Shown here in pieces: positions 30,961 to 43,093 of a DNA stretch of 55,177 nucleotides (position 1 is the first letter of the stretch; every line of letters starts with the position of its first letter). Under the pieces are notes generated by a model. It made no database searches and was not told where the DNA came from. It saw nothing but the letters and a program-made list of their open reading frames with translations. Made by a program: the position numbers and the translations under genes. The stretch covers positions 131,858 through 187,034 of the forward strand of contig ML976999.1 in the NCBI GenBank assembly GCA_010015675.1. Reading direction: 5' to 3'. This DNA is from Byssothecium circinans. Taxonomy: Eukaryota; Ascomycota; Dothideomycetes; Pleosporales; Massarinaceae.

Positions 30961-32960
30961 CTCCTTGCCCACCTCTAGAAGTAGATTAGGTTATGAAACC
31001 ATCTAATAATAATGTTAGTAATACAGAATCTATTTTAACCTAAGCAACGTGACCCTTAAACTAGATAGATGACTATAAGGTCCTTTAACAGCTTAAAGAA
31101 GATCTATGCTAGATGTGTAGAGACAACACACATAAAGGTGAAACATATACCCGTGATACGCTAGTACGCGGCGGCCATGCCTACAAAGTAGTGGTAGCAG
31201 TGATGAAGGAACAAGGCCTATAGATGAAAGTATAATAAATTAAGGTTAATAATAAACATAATAAAGTTGAATAGTATAACTATATAAGGGAGTACTATAT
31301 TACTTACCTATAAGAAAGATGAAGTGTGTAATACACACCTAGATGAGCCTCTTACGCCCTTCTACCTAAAAAAGACTGTATAGAAGATAACTACCACGTG
31401 CATTACTTCAAATATTAGTAGAAATGGCATGAACGCCTAGGTTAGAGTAGGTGCTATGATACGTACTACTAACTATACTAGCTTAGTAAGCACGTTGCAG
31501 GATACTAGCTAGCTAGTAGAATAGATAGGGAAATAATATTATATAAGAATAGTACATGTCTCTACCATTACCCTATAGGACACCCTTTAGATAAGAGACA
31601 TAAGGAGGTTAACTAGAATAAATGCCTATCCCTCCTAGGATGCATGTTTCATCTCCTCCTAAAGGAAGAAGTAGCATAGACCTAGCATGGAGCCTACTAT
31701 AAGCTACTACCTCCTTCTAAGTGTTTAGTAGATGTATGTAAATGACACGAATTCCTGCTACTTCCTAATAAGACTAAGGAAGATACTTTTAGATGAAAGA
31801 CAGCACTCACGCGATAGATATGGCGAACATTGCTAGAAACGCAACACTAGCTATAAGGCCACCTAGAAGATAGGGCTGCTAGAGATGATATCTTATATAC
31901 TTAGACTATAAGACACCCACTTAGAGCTATTAATAGGGAAAGTTACAATAACCTACCCTATGAATAGTGCTTTAATGACATGTGTCAAGTATACCTCTTA
32001 GAGAAACTTAGGAAAGGTTTCCCGCGATGAGATAATATTAAGGTAGAGCATGCTCACCTACCTTAGACAGCGTACTATATAGACGACTATTAGATCTACA
32101 TGCTTAAGGAATAAGTAGTAGAAAAGTCTATAAAAGAACTCTAGGGATTAAAAAACTAGGATGCTACTAGGGATAAGGTCACACTAGTAAGAGCATTCTT
32201 ATAATAACCCTATATAACGTATGATACCTAGACCTACTGGTTCATTAATTAAAGGTAGAGGTACGCATATACGGACGCAGACTTATAGCGCTAGCAGATA
32301 GTAGAGCTGCATAGATAATTATCTCCCTATAAGTAGTTAAGAAATATGACATATCCTATTAAGATAAGGAACGTCTGATATGAGTAGTATTAGCTAATGA
32401 TAGACTAATGTCCTACAGCAATAGATTCCTAAGGTTAGAAACCTAAGAAGTGTCATTCCACGTACTTAGAATTAAGGACATAATACCCCTTAACATTATG
32501 GACCTTAGTGAAGAAGATATGTTAATTAGTTATAATTAGCTTAGGAAGCATAATCCTACCATAGATTAGTAGAAAGGCATAATGTTTAGCTAAGAACTAG
32601 CGCGTAAGGTTACTAGAACACGCTATAAAAGATTAAGCCCAGCGATCTAGAGCTCACCTAGTTAAACTAGACAGATTAGCAAGATATTACCTTATAAGAT
32701 TAAGAGAATCTATGAGAAGGACCCTTCGCAAATAGGAGTCATCTAGATATAGAGAGTTGCGCCTATAAAGGATGAACCCTAACCAATGATACTACTAGAA
32801 TATGAGGAGTTCTAAGACCTATTTAAAGAAATAGAAGAAACCGCATTACTAGATTACTAGGACTAGGATCACGAGATTCACCTAGAAGAAGGCGCGAAGC
32901 TGCGCCTAGGACTAATATATCTGCTTACTTAAGATTAGCAGTTAGAACTGCGGGAGTACA
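30961..32960 (+). pseudogene. Gypsy A segment between Gag and reverse transcriptase (Cys/His-rich, protease region)
   Basis: About 2 kb separates the Gag knuckle from reverse transcriptase, longer than in most Gypsy elements. A readable frame at about 31270-31990 is rich in Cys, His, Tyr and Lys (for example C-L-Y-H-Y-P-I-G-H-P-L near 31555-31590, then N-K-C-L-S-L-L-G-C). The same frame is present in Gypsy B at 22600-23150, minus strand. A protease should lie at 32350-32700, but I could not point to its Asp-Ser/Thr-Gly box. The segment may be a zinc-binding extension of Gag-Pol. Confidence 0.5.
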
Positions 32961-35810
32961 TTAAGAAGAACTTAAAGTAAGGATATATATAAGAGAGTGT
33001 AAGCTTGATAGCTTCACTAATTCTCTTTATCCTAAAGAAGAATAGAAAGCTATGACTTTATATGGATTATAGACAGCTAAACTACGTCATGAGGAAGAAC
33101 CGTTACCCTTTTCCTCTAATCTAGGAACTTATAGACCACCTCTAAGGAGTTAAGTAGATTATAAAATTTAATGTATGAGATAGATTCTATTAAATATGGA
33201 TAACTAAGGGCTTTAAATGGCTGACTACCTTCAAGACTTAGTATAGACTATATAAGTATATAGTTATGCCCTTTAGACTAATGAACGCGCCTATGACGTT
33301 TTAGGCACTTATTAATAGAGTACTTCACGAATACTTGGACATTTTTATGACTGCTTACCTAGATGGTATACTAGTGTATACCTTAGGGACGCTTAAGGAT
33401 CACATCAAACACGTTAAGAAGGTGCTTAGGAAGCTTAGGGAGTATTAATTACTCCTATAGCTAGAAAAATGCGAATTCTACGTTATAGAGACGGATTACT
33501 TAGGATTTATTATTTTATGAGACGGCATTGCCATGGACCTAAAGAAAGTTAGGGCTGTACAGGATATTAAAACTCCTAAAATAGTCAAGGACGTATAATC
33601 CTTCTTAGGATTTGCGAACTTCTATTAAAAGTTTATTTAGGGATACTTAAAGACTACGGCGCCTCTTATAGAGATTACTAAGAAAGAGAAGGGATTCTAT
33701 TAGGGATAGGAATAACAGAAGGCTTTTAAAAAGCTTAAGGAATTATTCTTATCAGCCCCTATATTATAGATACACGACCTAGAATGACTACTGCGAGTAG
33801 AAATAGATGCATCAGACTATGCCCTAGGAGCGATTCTCTTATAGCAAGGCAAAGATAGGAAATAGAGACTAGTGTTCTACTATTCTTAAAAGTTCTTAGG
33901 AGCAGAACTTAACTATGATATTCATGATAAGGAACTACTAGTGATAGTAGATGCCTTTAAACAATAGTAAGCCTAGCTAGTAGGCGTTAAGTACTAGGTA
34001 GAGGTGTATTTAGATTACTAGAACCTAATAAGCTTCATGATAACTAAGAAGCTTAACTAATAATAGGTTAGATAGGCTAAGATGATGGTAGATTATGACT
34101 TCAAGGTACACTATCACCTAGGATCGCTGAACGGAGCAGCGGATGCTCTTAGCTAAAGATCTAACCTTTAGGAAATAGATAGACCTATCATACACGACGC
34201 GGTCCTATGGAAGGATAAAGATGGTAGTCTAGGCTATAATTAACTACGGCTATTCAGAGGAACTCTGGTTGAATGATTAGCTAAGGTAACTAAGGTCACA
34301 TGACTATAAAATAAGAAGCTTGATAAGCTTACTAAGGTAGCTAGGATTAATTACTAGGGACTAGAAGTGCATAACTTCATAGACTATAATTATCTAACCC
34401 TAGACTAAAGGGTAGAATATGATTTAATTAGGCATCTTAAAACTAAGCCGCCCTAAGATAAAGAGCAATAGATTATACTATGCAGAGACCTCGCACTAAC
34501 CCTAATACGAAAGCTACACGAGTCTAAGGAATACGGACACCCCAGGATTAATAAAATGGTTCAACAAGTTTCAAATAAGTACTTAATCCCTAACGTATGA
34601 AAAGTAGTTTAGAACGTGATAGGCAACTATTTAGCCTATTCAAAGAATAAGCCTAAGAGACATAAGCCCTATAGATTACTCTAATCGCTAGAACTACCCG
34701 CACGCCTATAGATCAGCGTCATGATGGACTTCATAGTAAAGCTCCTAAAATCATTAGAACCTAGATTAGCATGGCTATGCGACTTAATACTAGTAATCAT
34801 TGACTGATTAACCAAAGCATTAATATTTATACTAATGGAAGAAACGGTTACAGCTAAAGAGATAGCTTATAAAGTAACTAAGGCACTTATTAGCTAACAT
34901 AGTGTGCTAGAATAGTTTATCACTAATTATGGAATACTATTCACCTCTAAGTATTAGAGCACGTTCCTCGCGAAGCTAGGAGTTAATAAGAAGCTTTTAA
35001 CTAGCTTCCATCTATAGATGGATGGCTAGACGGAATGAATAAACTAGACACTAGAATAGTATCTAAGGATGTACGCTAATAAGCTATAGGATAACTAGGT
35101 TAAACTCCTGCTAACAGCATAATTAGCCTATAACAGCACAAGATCCTCTATGACAGGATACTCACCGTACTACGCGAATTATAGATATGAGCCGATTGCT
35201 CATTAGGATCCTAAGGACGTTAAGAGTCTTTTAGCTAGAGCTAATAATAAGGCACGACTACTTCACAAACTACATGATGATTTGAGCCAATGAATCACTT
35301 AAAGGAACCTCATGATAGCTAGATTAGTAAATAAGAAAAGGCTTAAGGGACTAATCCTTAAAGAGGGGGATAAAGTTTTCCTATCATGAAAAAATTTAAA
35401 AACTAAATAACTATGCGATAAATTAGATAATCTCTGAATAGGACTATTCTAAATCCTAGAGACTAAGGGACCTATTACATTTAAACTAGAACTTCCTAAA
35501 GGCATGCGCATACACCCTATCTTTTATAAATCTCTCCTTAAGCTAGCACTACTAGACGCTGAGCTAGAAACACGAATTAAGCTTAAGGATAAAGATTATA
35601 AGGTCGAAGAAATCAAGGACCTACGGAAATTTAAGCGTTAGTGGAAGTACTTAGTTAAGTAGAAGGACTAGCTAGATAGCTAGAATACCTAGGAACTAAT
35701 ATAGAATTTTATAGACTGTAGGAAACTAGTAAAGGACTACCACTAGTAGCATCTAAAGGCAGTAAACCTATATTCACTAGAAAAACAGAAAAATTAAAGG
35801 ATAAAGAAGG
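32961..35810 (+). pseudogene. Gypsy A Pol: reverse transcriptase, RNase H, integrase, chromodomain
   Basis: The reverse transcriptase is plain: F-I-L-K-K-N-R-K near 33035, the R-Y-P-F-P-L box near 33100, and the catalytic box read as Y-L-D-G at about 33355-33370 where Y-L-D-D is expected. RNase H follows (V-E-I-D-A-S-D-Y-A-L-G-A at about 33800). The integrase has a damaged HHCC zinc site (H-E-S-K-E-Y-G-H near 34520, later Cys to Tyr). In its catalytic triad the first Asp (M-M-D-F) is kept at 34722, the second is Asn (T-N-Y-G) at about 34925, and the Glu region is at about 35030. A chromodomain is at 35630-35750 (Y-L-V-K, then D-C-R-K-L-V). Numerous TAG/TAA stops. Inactive. Confidence 0.9.
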
Positions 35811-35899
35811 ATTAAAAGAAATTAAAGAAGGATCAGCCTATAACTAGCCCAGGTTAGTTAACGATAGTTTGGATAGCGGCAGTTTAAACAAAATGGTAG

Positions 35900-36314
35900 A
35901 CTCTATACTCTTTAAAATCTCTACCTTTTAAGCGGCGTCTATTACGCTTAGGACATAGTAATCCTAGTTTGCAAAGGAATGTTCATAGGCTTCTAACTTA
36001 GCTAGCTCCACGCAGAGTTAGGTAGACTTAGCCTAAAGCCGCGCAGCCTCTACCTTAGAATAAAGAAGTGTAATTTACTTCTCCTCTTTCTCTATTTACA
36101 CTTTCTCTTACTCCTCTTTAGGAATAAATAGACTACACTCAGCATAAACCTAAATGTAAGCGGCGCACTAACCTATGGCCGCATCTACAAAATAACGAAG
36201 CTTGCGCTTCTAATAATGATTGCAACCTAGTGCCATCTCTAGCCCTTAAGAATGAATTTGGTTGGCGCGATTATAACGGCGTGCGGTTAATGACTTAGAT
36301 GGAACCTTAGGCAT
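35900..36314 (-). pseudogene. Antisense Cys-rich coiled-coil ORF carried by Gypsy A
   Basis: On the strand opposite to pol, between the chromodomain and the 3' LTR. It starts at ATG 36314-36312 (M-P-K-V-P-S-K-S). A basic stretch leads to a cysteine segment at about 36225-36110 (G-C-N-H-Y, then K-R-K-L-R-Y, C-A-A-Y, A-E-C-S-L-F). A Glu/Lys/Leu coiled coil follows (36100-35900). All internal stops are TAG/TAA. Tyr occurs where Gypsy C's version or the spacing suggests Cys. Homology to the ORF at 28583-29060 is seen by eye along the N-terminal ~60 residues. The pattern resembles a fungal Cys-rich DNA- or RNA-binding head with an oligomerising tail. Function unknown. Confidence 0.7.
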
Positions 36315-36465
36315 AGTTAAGGAAAGGTTAGTGAAATCCTAGAGAAAGCTATGATACTATAAGTAACTAGGGACACGTACGACTTATATACTAGCTATAA
36401 GAAAAAGTGGCATAACAGGCACACCTCTAAGGATATCAGGATGATAACCTTAAAGAGGGGGATAA

Positions 36466-36925
36466 TGTTACAAGATAATGTATAAGCGCAGCCACGGAAG
36501 AATGATACGCTTAGGGAGAGTATTAAGCAGTAGGGCGCAGGATAGGGTCAAGGCGCTAGTCACGTAATTATGATCCTACCAAGACTAAGAGATCCTATAG
36601 ATCCTAGGATTAGGATGAAGTCCTAGGATTAGAGGGAGCAGAGGCTCTAGATAGGATTAAGGACTTAGCGAAGGAACAGAGTAAGTGGTATAAAGACTAG
36701 ATAAGTTTCCTTTATCTTTCTAATTCTAGTTCTTTGTAGTTAACTCTCTATAGTTCATCTCTTACCTAGATTGATACTTAGTTATTCTATAGTTTGTTAT
36801 AGAATTAGTTTACTTTATACGTTTACCTCTTAAATTATTAAAGAATACCACCTAACGTATGCACTATACACTAACCTTCTTCCCCTTACCTAGATTAGGC
36901 TAGGCCAGTATACCCCTTAGTAACA
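36466..36925 (+). repeat. 3' LTR of Gypsy A
   Basis: A 460 bp LTR beginning TGTTAC and ending GTAACA, so both ends keep the canonical TG...CA. It is preceded by the polypurine tract at 36452-36465 and followed by the target duplicate TATAC. Confidence 0.92.
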
Positions 36926-39900
36926 TATACGTATACTTTTAAGAAGTTTTAGTTTAAACGTTACTAGTCCCTTAGCCTCTAAGATTTGGAACGGTCCTAT
37001 TTAGAGGTTATCTAGTTTGCTGCATAGCTATTTAGTTTTTAAATTTTTTTATAATAAGAAAACTTTATCCCCTTTCTTAAGGGTTAGTCCCTTAAGCCTT
37101 TTCCTATTCACTAATCTAGCTATCGTGAGGTTCTGTTAAGCAATTCGTCGGCTTAATTTATTATACAATTTGCGAAGTAGTCGTGCCTTTTTATTAGCTC
37201 TAGCTAAAAGACTTTTAACATCCTTAGGATTCTAATAAGCAATTAGCTTATATCTATAATTCGCGTAATATAGCGAGTATTCTATCATTAAGGATCTTAT
37301 ACTATTGTAAGCTAATTGCGCTGTTAGCAGGAGTTCAACCTAGTTGTCCTATAGCTTATTAGTGTATATTCTTAGATACTATTTTAGTGTCTAGTTTGTT
37401 TATTTCATCTAACTATCTATCTACGGATAAAAGCTAGTTAAAAGCTTTTTATTAATTCTAAGCTTTACTAGGAATATGCTCTAATACTTAAAGGTAAATA
37501 GTATTCTATAGTTAGTAATAAACTATTCTAGTACACTATATTAACTAACGAGTACTTTAGTTATCTTGTAAGCTATTTCCTTAGTTGTAACTATTTCTTC
37601 TATTAGTACAAATATTAATGCTTTACTTAATTAGTTAATAATTACTAGTATTAAGTCGTATAGCCGTGCTAATTTAGGTTCTAACAATTTTAGGAGCTTT
37701 ATAATAAAGTCTATTATAACGCTAATCTATAGGCATGTGGGTAGTTCTAGCAGTTAGAGTAGTCTATAGGGCTTATATCTCTTAGGCTTATTCTTAGAAT
37801 AGGCTAAATAGTCGCCTATCGCATTCTAAACCATTCTTTGTATATTAGGTATTAAGTATTCATTTAAAATCTGTTAAACTATTTTAGTAATCCTAGGGTA
37901 TCTATATTCTTTAGACTCGTATAGCTTTCATATTAAAGTTGGTACATACGTTTCTTATAGTATAATTTATTACTCCTTATCTTAGGGTAGTCCTGCCTTA
38001 AGGTGCTTGACTAAGTTGTATTCTACCCTTTATTCTAGAGTTAACTAACTATAATTAGTAAAGTTATATATCTCTAGTCCCTAGTAATTAATCCTAGCTA
38101 CCTTAGCTAATTAAAATTAATTATAGCTTACAGTGCTATTACTATCTATACGTAGGACTGCGTCGTATGTAATAGGTCTATCTATTTCCTATAGGTTAGA
38201 TCTTTAGCTAAGAGCATCCGCCGCTCTATTTATTAATCCTAGGTAATAGTGTACTTTAAAGTCGTAGTCTACTATCGTCTTAGCCTATCTAACCTATTAT
38301 TAGTTAAGTTTCTTAGTTGTTATAAAACTTATTAGGTTCTAGTAATCTAAATATACCTTTACTTAGTATTTAGCGCTTACTAACTAGGCTTGCTATTGTT
38401 TAAAGGTATCTACTATTACTAGTAGTTCCTTGTTATAAACGTTGTAATTAAGTTCTACTCCTAAGAACTTTTAAGAGTAGTAGAATACTAGTCTCTACTT
38501 TCTATCTTTGCCCTACTATAAAAGTATCGCTCTTAGGGTATAGTCTAATGCATCTGTCTCTACTCTTAGTAGCCATTCCAGGTTGTGTATCTATAGTATA
38601 GGGGCTAATAGAAATAACTCCTTTAGCTTTTTAAAAGCTTTCTACTATTCCTGTCCCTATTAGAATCCTTTATCTTTCTTAGTAATTTCTATAAGAGGCG
38701 CTGTAGTCTTTGAGTATCCTATAATAAACTTCTAGTAGAAGTTAGCAAATTCTAAGAAGGATTACACGTCCTTAACTATCTTAGGTTTTAGCTATTCTTT
38801 TATAGTTTCAACTTTTTTTAGGTCTATAGTGATGCCGTCTCATAAGATTATAAATCCTAAGTAGTCCGTCTCTATAATGTAGAATTCGTATTCTTTAGGC
38901 TATAAAAGTAATTAATACTCTCTAAGCTTCTTAAGCACTTTCTTAACGTGTTTAATATAATCCTTAAGCGTTCTAAAGGTGTACACTAGTATATTATCTA
39001 GGTACATAGTTATAAAAACGTTTAAGTATTTGTAAAGTACCTTATTAATAAGCGCCTAAAACGTTACGGGCGCGTTTATTAGTCTAAAGGGTATAACTAT
39101 ATATTCGTATAGACTATACTAGGTCTTAAAAGCTATCAGCTATTTATAGCCCTTAGCTATCTGTATTTAATAGAATCTATCTTGCATATTAAATTTCGTA
39201 ATCTATTTAACTCCTTAAAGTTAATCTATAAGTTCCTAAATTAAAGGAAAAGGGTAATAGTTCTTTCTTATAATATAGTTAAGCTATTTAAAATCTATAT
39301 AGAGTCGCAGCTTTCTATTCTTCTTTAAGATAAAGAGAATTAGTAAAGCTATTAGGCTTATACTCTTTTATATATACCCTTACTTTATATTCTTCTTAAT
39401 GTAGGTTCGCAGTTCCTTCTGTTAATTTTGCGTAAGCAGATATATTAGTCTAGGGCGTAACTTCGCGCCTTCTTCTAGGTAAATCTCGTAATCCTATTCC
39501 TAGTGTTCTAGTTATACGGTCTTATCTTATTCCTTAAATAGATCCTAAAACTCTCTATATTCTAGTAGTATTATAGGTTAGGGTTCATCCTTTATAGGTA
39601 TAACTCTCTATATCTAAATAACTCTTAATTGCAAAGGGTCCTTTTTATAGATCTTCCTAATTATATAAGGTAATATCTTGCTAATCTGTCTAGTCTAACT
39701 AGGTAAGCTTTAGATTATTAGGCTTAATCTTCTATAACGTATTCTAGCAACCTTGCGCGCTGGTTCTTAGCTAAACATCATTCCTTTCTATTAATTAATA
39801 GCAGGATTATGCTTTCTAAGCTAATTATATCTAATTAACATGTCTTCTTTACTAAGATCTATAATATTAAGAGATATCGTATCCTTAATTCTAAGTATAT

Positions 39901-40249
39901 AGAATAACACTTTTTAGGTTTTTAACCTTAAGAATCTATTACTATAGGACATTAGTCTATCGTTAGCTAATACTACTCATATTAGATATTTCTTATTTTA
40001 ATAGAGTATATTGTATTTCTTAACTACTTATAAGGAGATAATTATCTATGCAGCTCTACTATCTATAAGTGCTGTAAGCCTGCATCTGTGTACGCGCACC
40101 TCTACCTTTAATTAATAAACTAGTAGATCTAGGTGTTATACGTTGTATAAAGTTATTATAAGAGTGCTCTTACTAGCGTAACCCTATCCTTAGTAGTATC
40201 CTAGTTTTTTAACTTTTTAAGTTTTATTAGAAACTAACCTACTCTTTAT

Positions 40250-40950
40250 TTCTTGTAAGAAAGCAAGGGAGGTTTGAAAGATATTTAAATAACAATAGAA
40301 GTTATTTAAATATAAAAATATAAAAGCTGTATAAGGATAGCTCTTACATAAAGCTGCTAGCAGTAGAAGAGGCTAGTAGTATAGTAGGTAGTAGGTAGAA
40401 AGTAATAGCNNNNNNNNNNNNNNNNNNNNNNNNNNNNNNNNNNNNNNNNNNNNNNNNNNNNNNNNNNNNNNNNNNNNNNNNNNNNNNNNNNNNNNNNNNN
40501 NNNNNNNNNNNNNNNNNNNNNNNNNNNNNNNNNNNNNNNNNNNNNNNNNNNNNNNNNNNNNNNNNNNNNNNNNNNNNNNNNNNNNNNNNNNNNNNNNNNN
40601 NNNNNNNNNNNNNNNNNNNNNNNNNNNNNNNNNNNNNNNNNNNNNNNNNNNNNNNNNNNNNNNNNNNNNNNNNNNNNNNNNNNNNNNNNNNNNNNNNNNN
40701 NNNNNNNNNNNNNNNNNNNNNNNNNNNNNNNNNNNNNNNNNNNNNNNNNNNNNNNNNNNNNNNNNNNNNNNNNNNNNNNNNNNNNNNNNNNNNNNNNNNN
40801 NNNNNNNNNNNNNNNNNNNNNNNNNNNNNNNNNNNNNNNNNNNNNNNNNNNNNNNNNNNNNNNNNNNNNNNNNNNNNNNAAAAGCCTAAACTATAACATA
40901 AAAATATCTTAGCTTATTATATAAGCTATTAAGCTTACTATTTTACATTA
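40250..40950. other. Non-Gypsy patch around an assembly gap inside Gypsy C
   Basis: From about 40250 to 40409 and 40880 to 40950 the sequence no longer matches the equivalent part of Gypsy B (about 22310-22960). The left part starts TGTAAGAAAGCAAGG and contains the short inverted words ATATTTAAATAAC / GTTATTTAAATAT; the right part ends in TTTTACA. The unresolved 470 N (40410-40879) lie inside. It is probably a small insertion that blocked assembly, but its identity cannot be seen. Confidence 0.5.
40410..40879. other. Assembly gap (470 N)
   Basis: A run of 470 unknown bases; the true size may differ. Confidence 0.99.
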
Positions 40951-42596
40951 CTTAGCTAGTATATCTAGTAATACATATTATAGCACTTGCCCTATCCTAG
41001 TCGTTTGTGTTAGTATCACTAATACTTAAAGTAGTGTACGTAGCAGTTATCTTCTAAATAGTCTTTTTCTAAGAGAAAGGCGTAAGAGGCTTATCTAGGT
41101 ATGTGTCGCACGCTTCTCCTCTCCTACAGGTGAGTAATGTAGTATTCCCTTATATAGTTGTACTAATTAACCTTATTATGTTTATTATTAATTTTAATTT
41201 ATTATACTTTTGTCTATAGGCCTTACTTCTTTATTGCTGCTGCTACTACTTTGTTAGCGTGTCTTCTGCGCACTAGCGTATCTTAGGTGCATATTTCTCC
41301 TTTATATAAGCTATCTCTACACATCTAGCATAAATCGTTTTTAAGCCGTTGAAGGACCTTATAGTTATCTATCTAGTTTAGGGGATAGACTATTTTATAC
41401 TTATTATTAGAGCTGATTATTTAGGCTAAGACTAGTTCTATATCGCTAACATCATCATTAGATAGTTCTATTACTTAATCTAGTTCTATAAGTAGGCAAG
41501 GAGTAGGCTATTATAGTAGTTCTAGATTATTCTCCCTAGGTCCTATTACTTTAAACTTAATTATTCTAATCTTGATTACCTTAAGCTTGCTAGCTTATCC
41601 TTAGTTCTTTAGGTAGTTTCTATAGAAGTATCCTACTTTACCACATTAAAGACAAGCCTTATTTTTAAAGCGTTCCTAGCGTTATTTAGGCGTTAAGCCG
41701 TCTAGCTATCTTCTCTTACCCTTATTAAATTGCTTTTTTTATTAAATCTTATCTATTATTACTATGTCGCTATCCTGGTCATATCGTAGTGTCTTTAGCT
41801 TTCTATATTTTTTAAAGTTAGAAATAATTATTGTGTCCTATTGTTTCTTCTACAGCGCTTATTTATAGAGTTAATTATTAATTTAGGTGGCTAGGTTAAT
41901 TATGTCCTATAAGTTATCTAGCTTATTGTAATAGATTATTCTATCCTTAACTATCTCTTTTAATCCGTTATAGAAGGCTGTGCGTAATAGCGTATCATCT
42001 TAATTAATCTTTAACTATAGCTGTTTAAACTCTATTATATACTTTGCAACTAACTTCTCCTACCAGATCTAAGATATCTTCTGTTCTACCTAAGTCTCTT
42101 CGTTAAGTTTACTAAATACTTTCTAAATCTCTTCCTTAAATGCTGTCTAGCTCTTAAAGATAGCTTTCATGTCGTCTTTATAGTGCTTTATCTTATTCGT
42201 GAGATAGTTATCTATAAAGGGTTATATCTAGGTAGCTACTCTATCCTTTAGGTGCATTCTGGCTGCAAGGATCTTGTCTTATTCCTCTATTATAGAGTTG
42301 AACTAATAGTACAAATCTATATTAGTAAGGAATAGCTTTAAGCCATCTCATCCTCTATCGTACTTTTCTAGCGCTGTAATCTTTCTACGGGATATAGTAT
42401 TTTTAGCCTAGAGTTAAGCAATTACCTATATTAATCTATTAATTTATTTAGCCTATTGCTATATCTAGTTAGCCTAGTTAGCTATTACTAATACTAGACT
42501 TAAAGCAAGTGTTTCAACACTACTACTAGTAGCTCGTAGGGTAGTGAGAGTCGTTATTACGTACGTTTAGGTTCTTGAACCTGTAGGTAGTCAAAG

Positions 42597-43088
42597 TATT
42601 ACTAAAGGGTATACTTGCTAAATCTTAATCTATGTTAAGAGAAGTTGGTAGGTGTAAGGTGTATACATTAGGTAGTAAGCTTTAGTAGTTTAAAAGTTAA
42701 ATATGCAAAATAACTAATTCTATAATAAACTATAGAATAACTAATAAGTCTTAATCTAGGTAAGAGATAAACTATAATAAGTTAACTATAAAGAATTAAA
42801 ATAAGAAAGATAAAGGAGAACTATCTAGTCTCTATACTACTTACTTTATTTCTTTAATCTATCCCTACTTTGTCTACTACGTCTGCTACGTCTATAGCAG
42901 GCGTAGTGGATTAAGCACTAGATGCTACTCTTGCTACGTCTTCTTAGCACGTAGCATACTAAGCATATTACCTAACCTACTAACTTAATCCTACCCCGCG
43001 CGCCTCTGTGTCGCTATCCCCTAGGCTCAACACCTTCTACGCTAGATCATCTAGTCTTGGATACCCTATATCCTGCTTATTTATAATA
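42597..43088 (-). repeat. 5' LTR of Gypsy C
   Basis: A 492 bp LTR matching 27940-28431 over its whole length, with mostly C/T and G/A differences. It is followed on the minus strand by the shared inner-edge sequence with TTCTTGAACCTGTAGG. Confidence 0.85.
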
Positions 43089-43093
43089 ATATA

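Larger units (their letters stand above)
29405..36925 (+). mobile_element. Ty3/Gypsy element A (chromovirus type), full length
   Basis: A complete 7.5 kb copy with 460 bp LTRs at 29405-29864 and 36466-36925, target duplication TATAC on both sides, and polypurine tract AAAGAGGGGGATAA at 36452-36465. The order is Gag, a Cys/His segment, protease region, reverse transcriptase, RNase H, integrase and chromodomain, as in chromoviruses. It is the youngest large insertion in this nest but is still riddled with TAG/TAA. It carries an antisense ORF before the 3' LTR. Confidence 0.9.
36931..42560 (-). pseudogene. Gypsy C gag-pol, main part
   Basis: Reading down the minus strand: Gag from about 42480, its CCHC knuckle near 41690-41630 (A-C-L, stop, C-G-K-V-G-Y-F), the Cys/His segment (to about 39900), and reverse transcriptase with its catalytic box at about 39010-38990 read as Y-L-D-N (Asp to Asn). 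RNase H and integrase continue to 36931, where Gypsy A interrupts. The order and frames parallel element A. A gap (40410-40879) and a foreign-looking patch on either side of it break the post-gag segment. Dead by many stops. Confidence 0.8.
27940..43088 (-). mobile_element. Ty3/Gypsy element C, split by Gypsy A
   Basis: A full-length element on the minus strand: 5' LTR 42597-43088, internal parts 36931-42596 and 28432-29399, 3' LTR 27940-28431. Target duplication is ATATA (27935-27939 / 43089-43093). Gypsy A is inserted in C's 3' region with duplication TATAC (29400-29404 / 36926-36930). The LTR pair is 492 bp each and distinct from A/B except near the inner edge. A polypurine tract reading AAAAGGGTGATAA on the minus strand adjoins the 3' LTR. 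It contains a 470 bp assembly gap. Heavily RIP-mutated. Confidence 0.85.
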
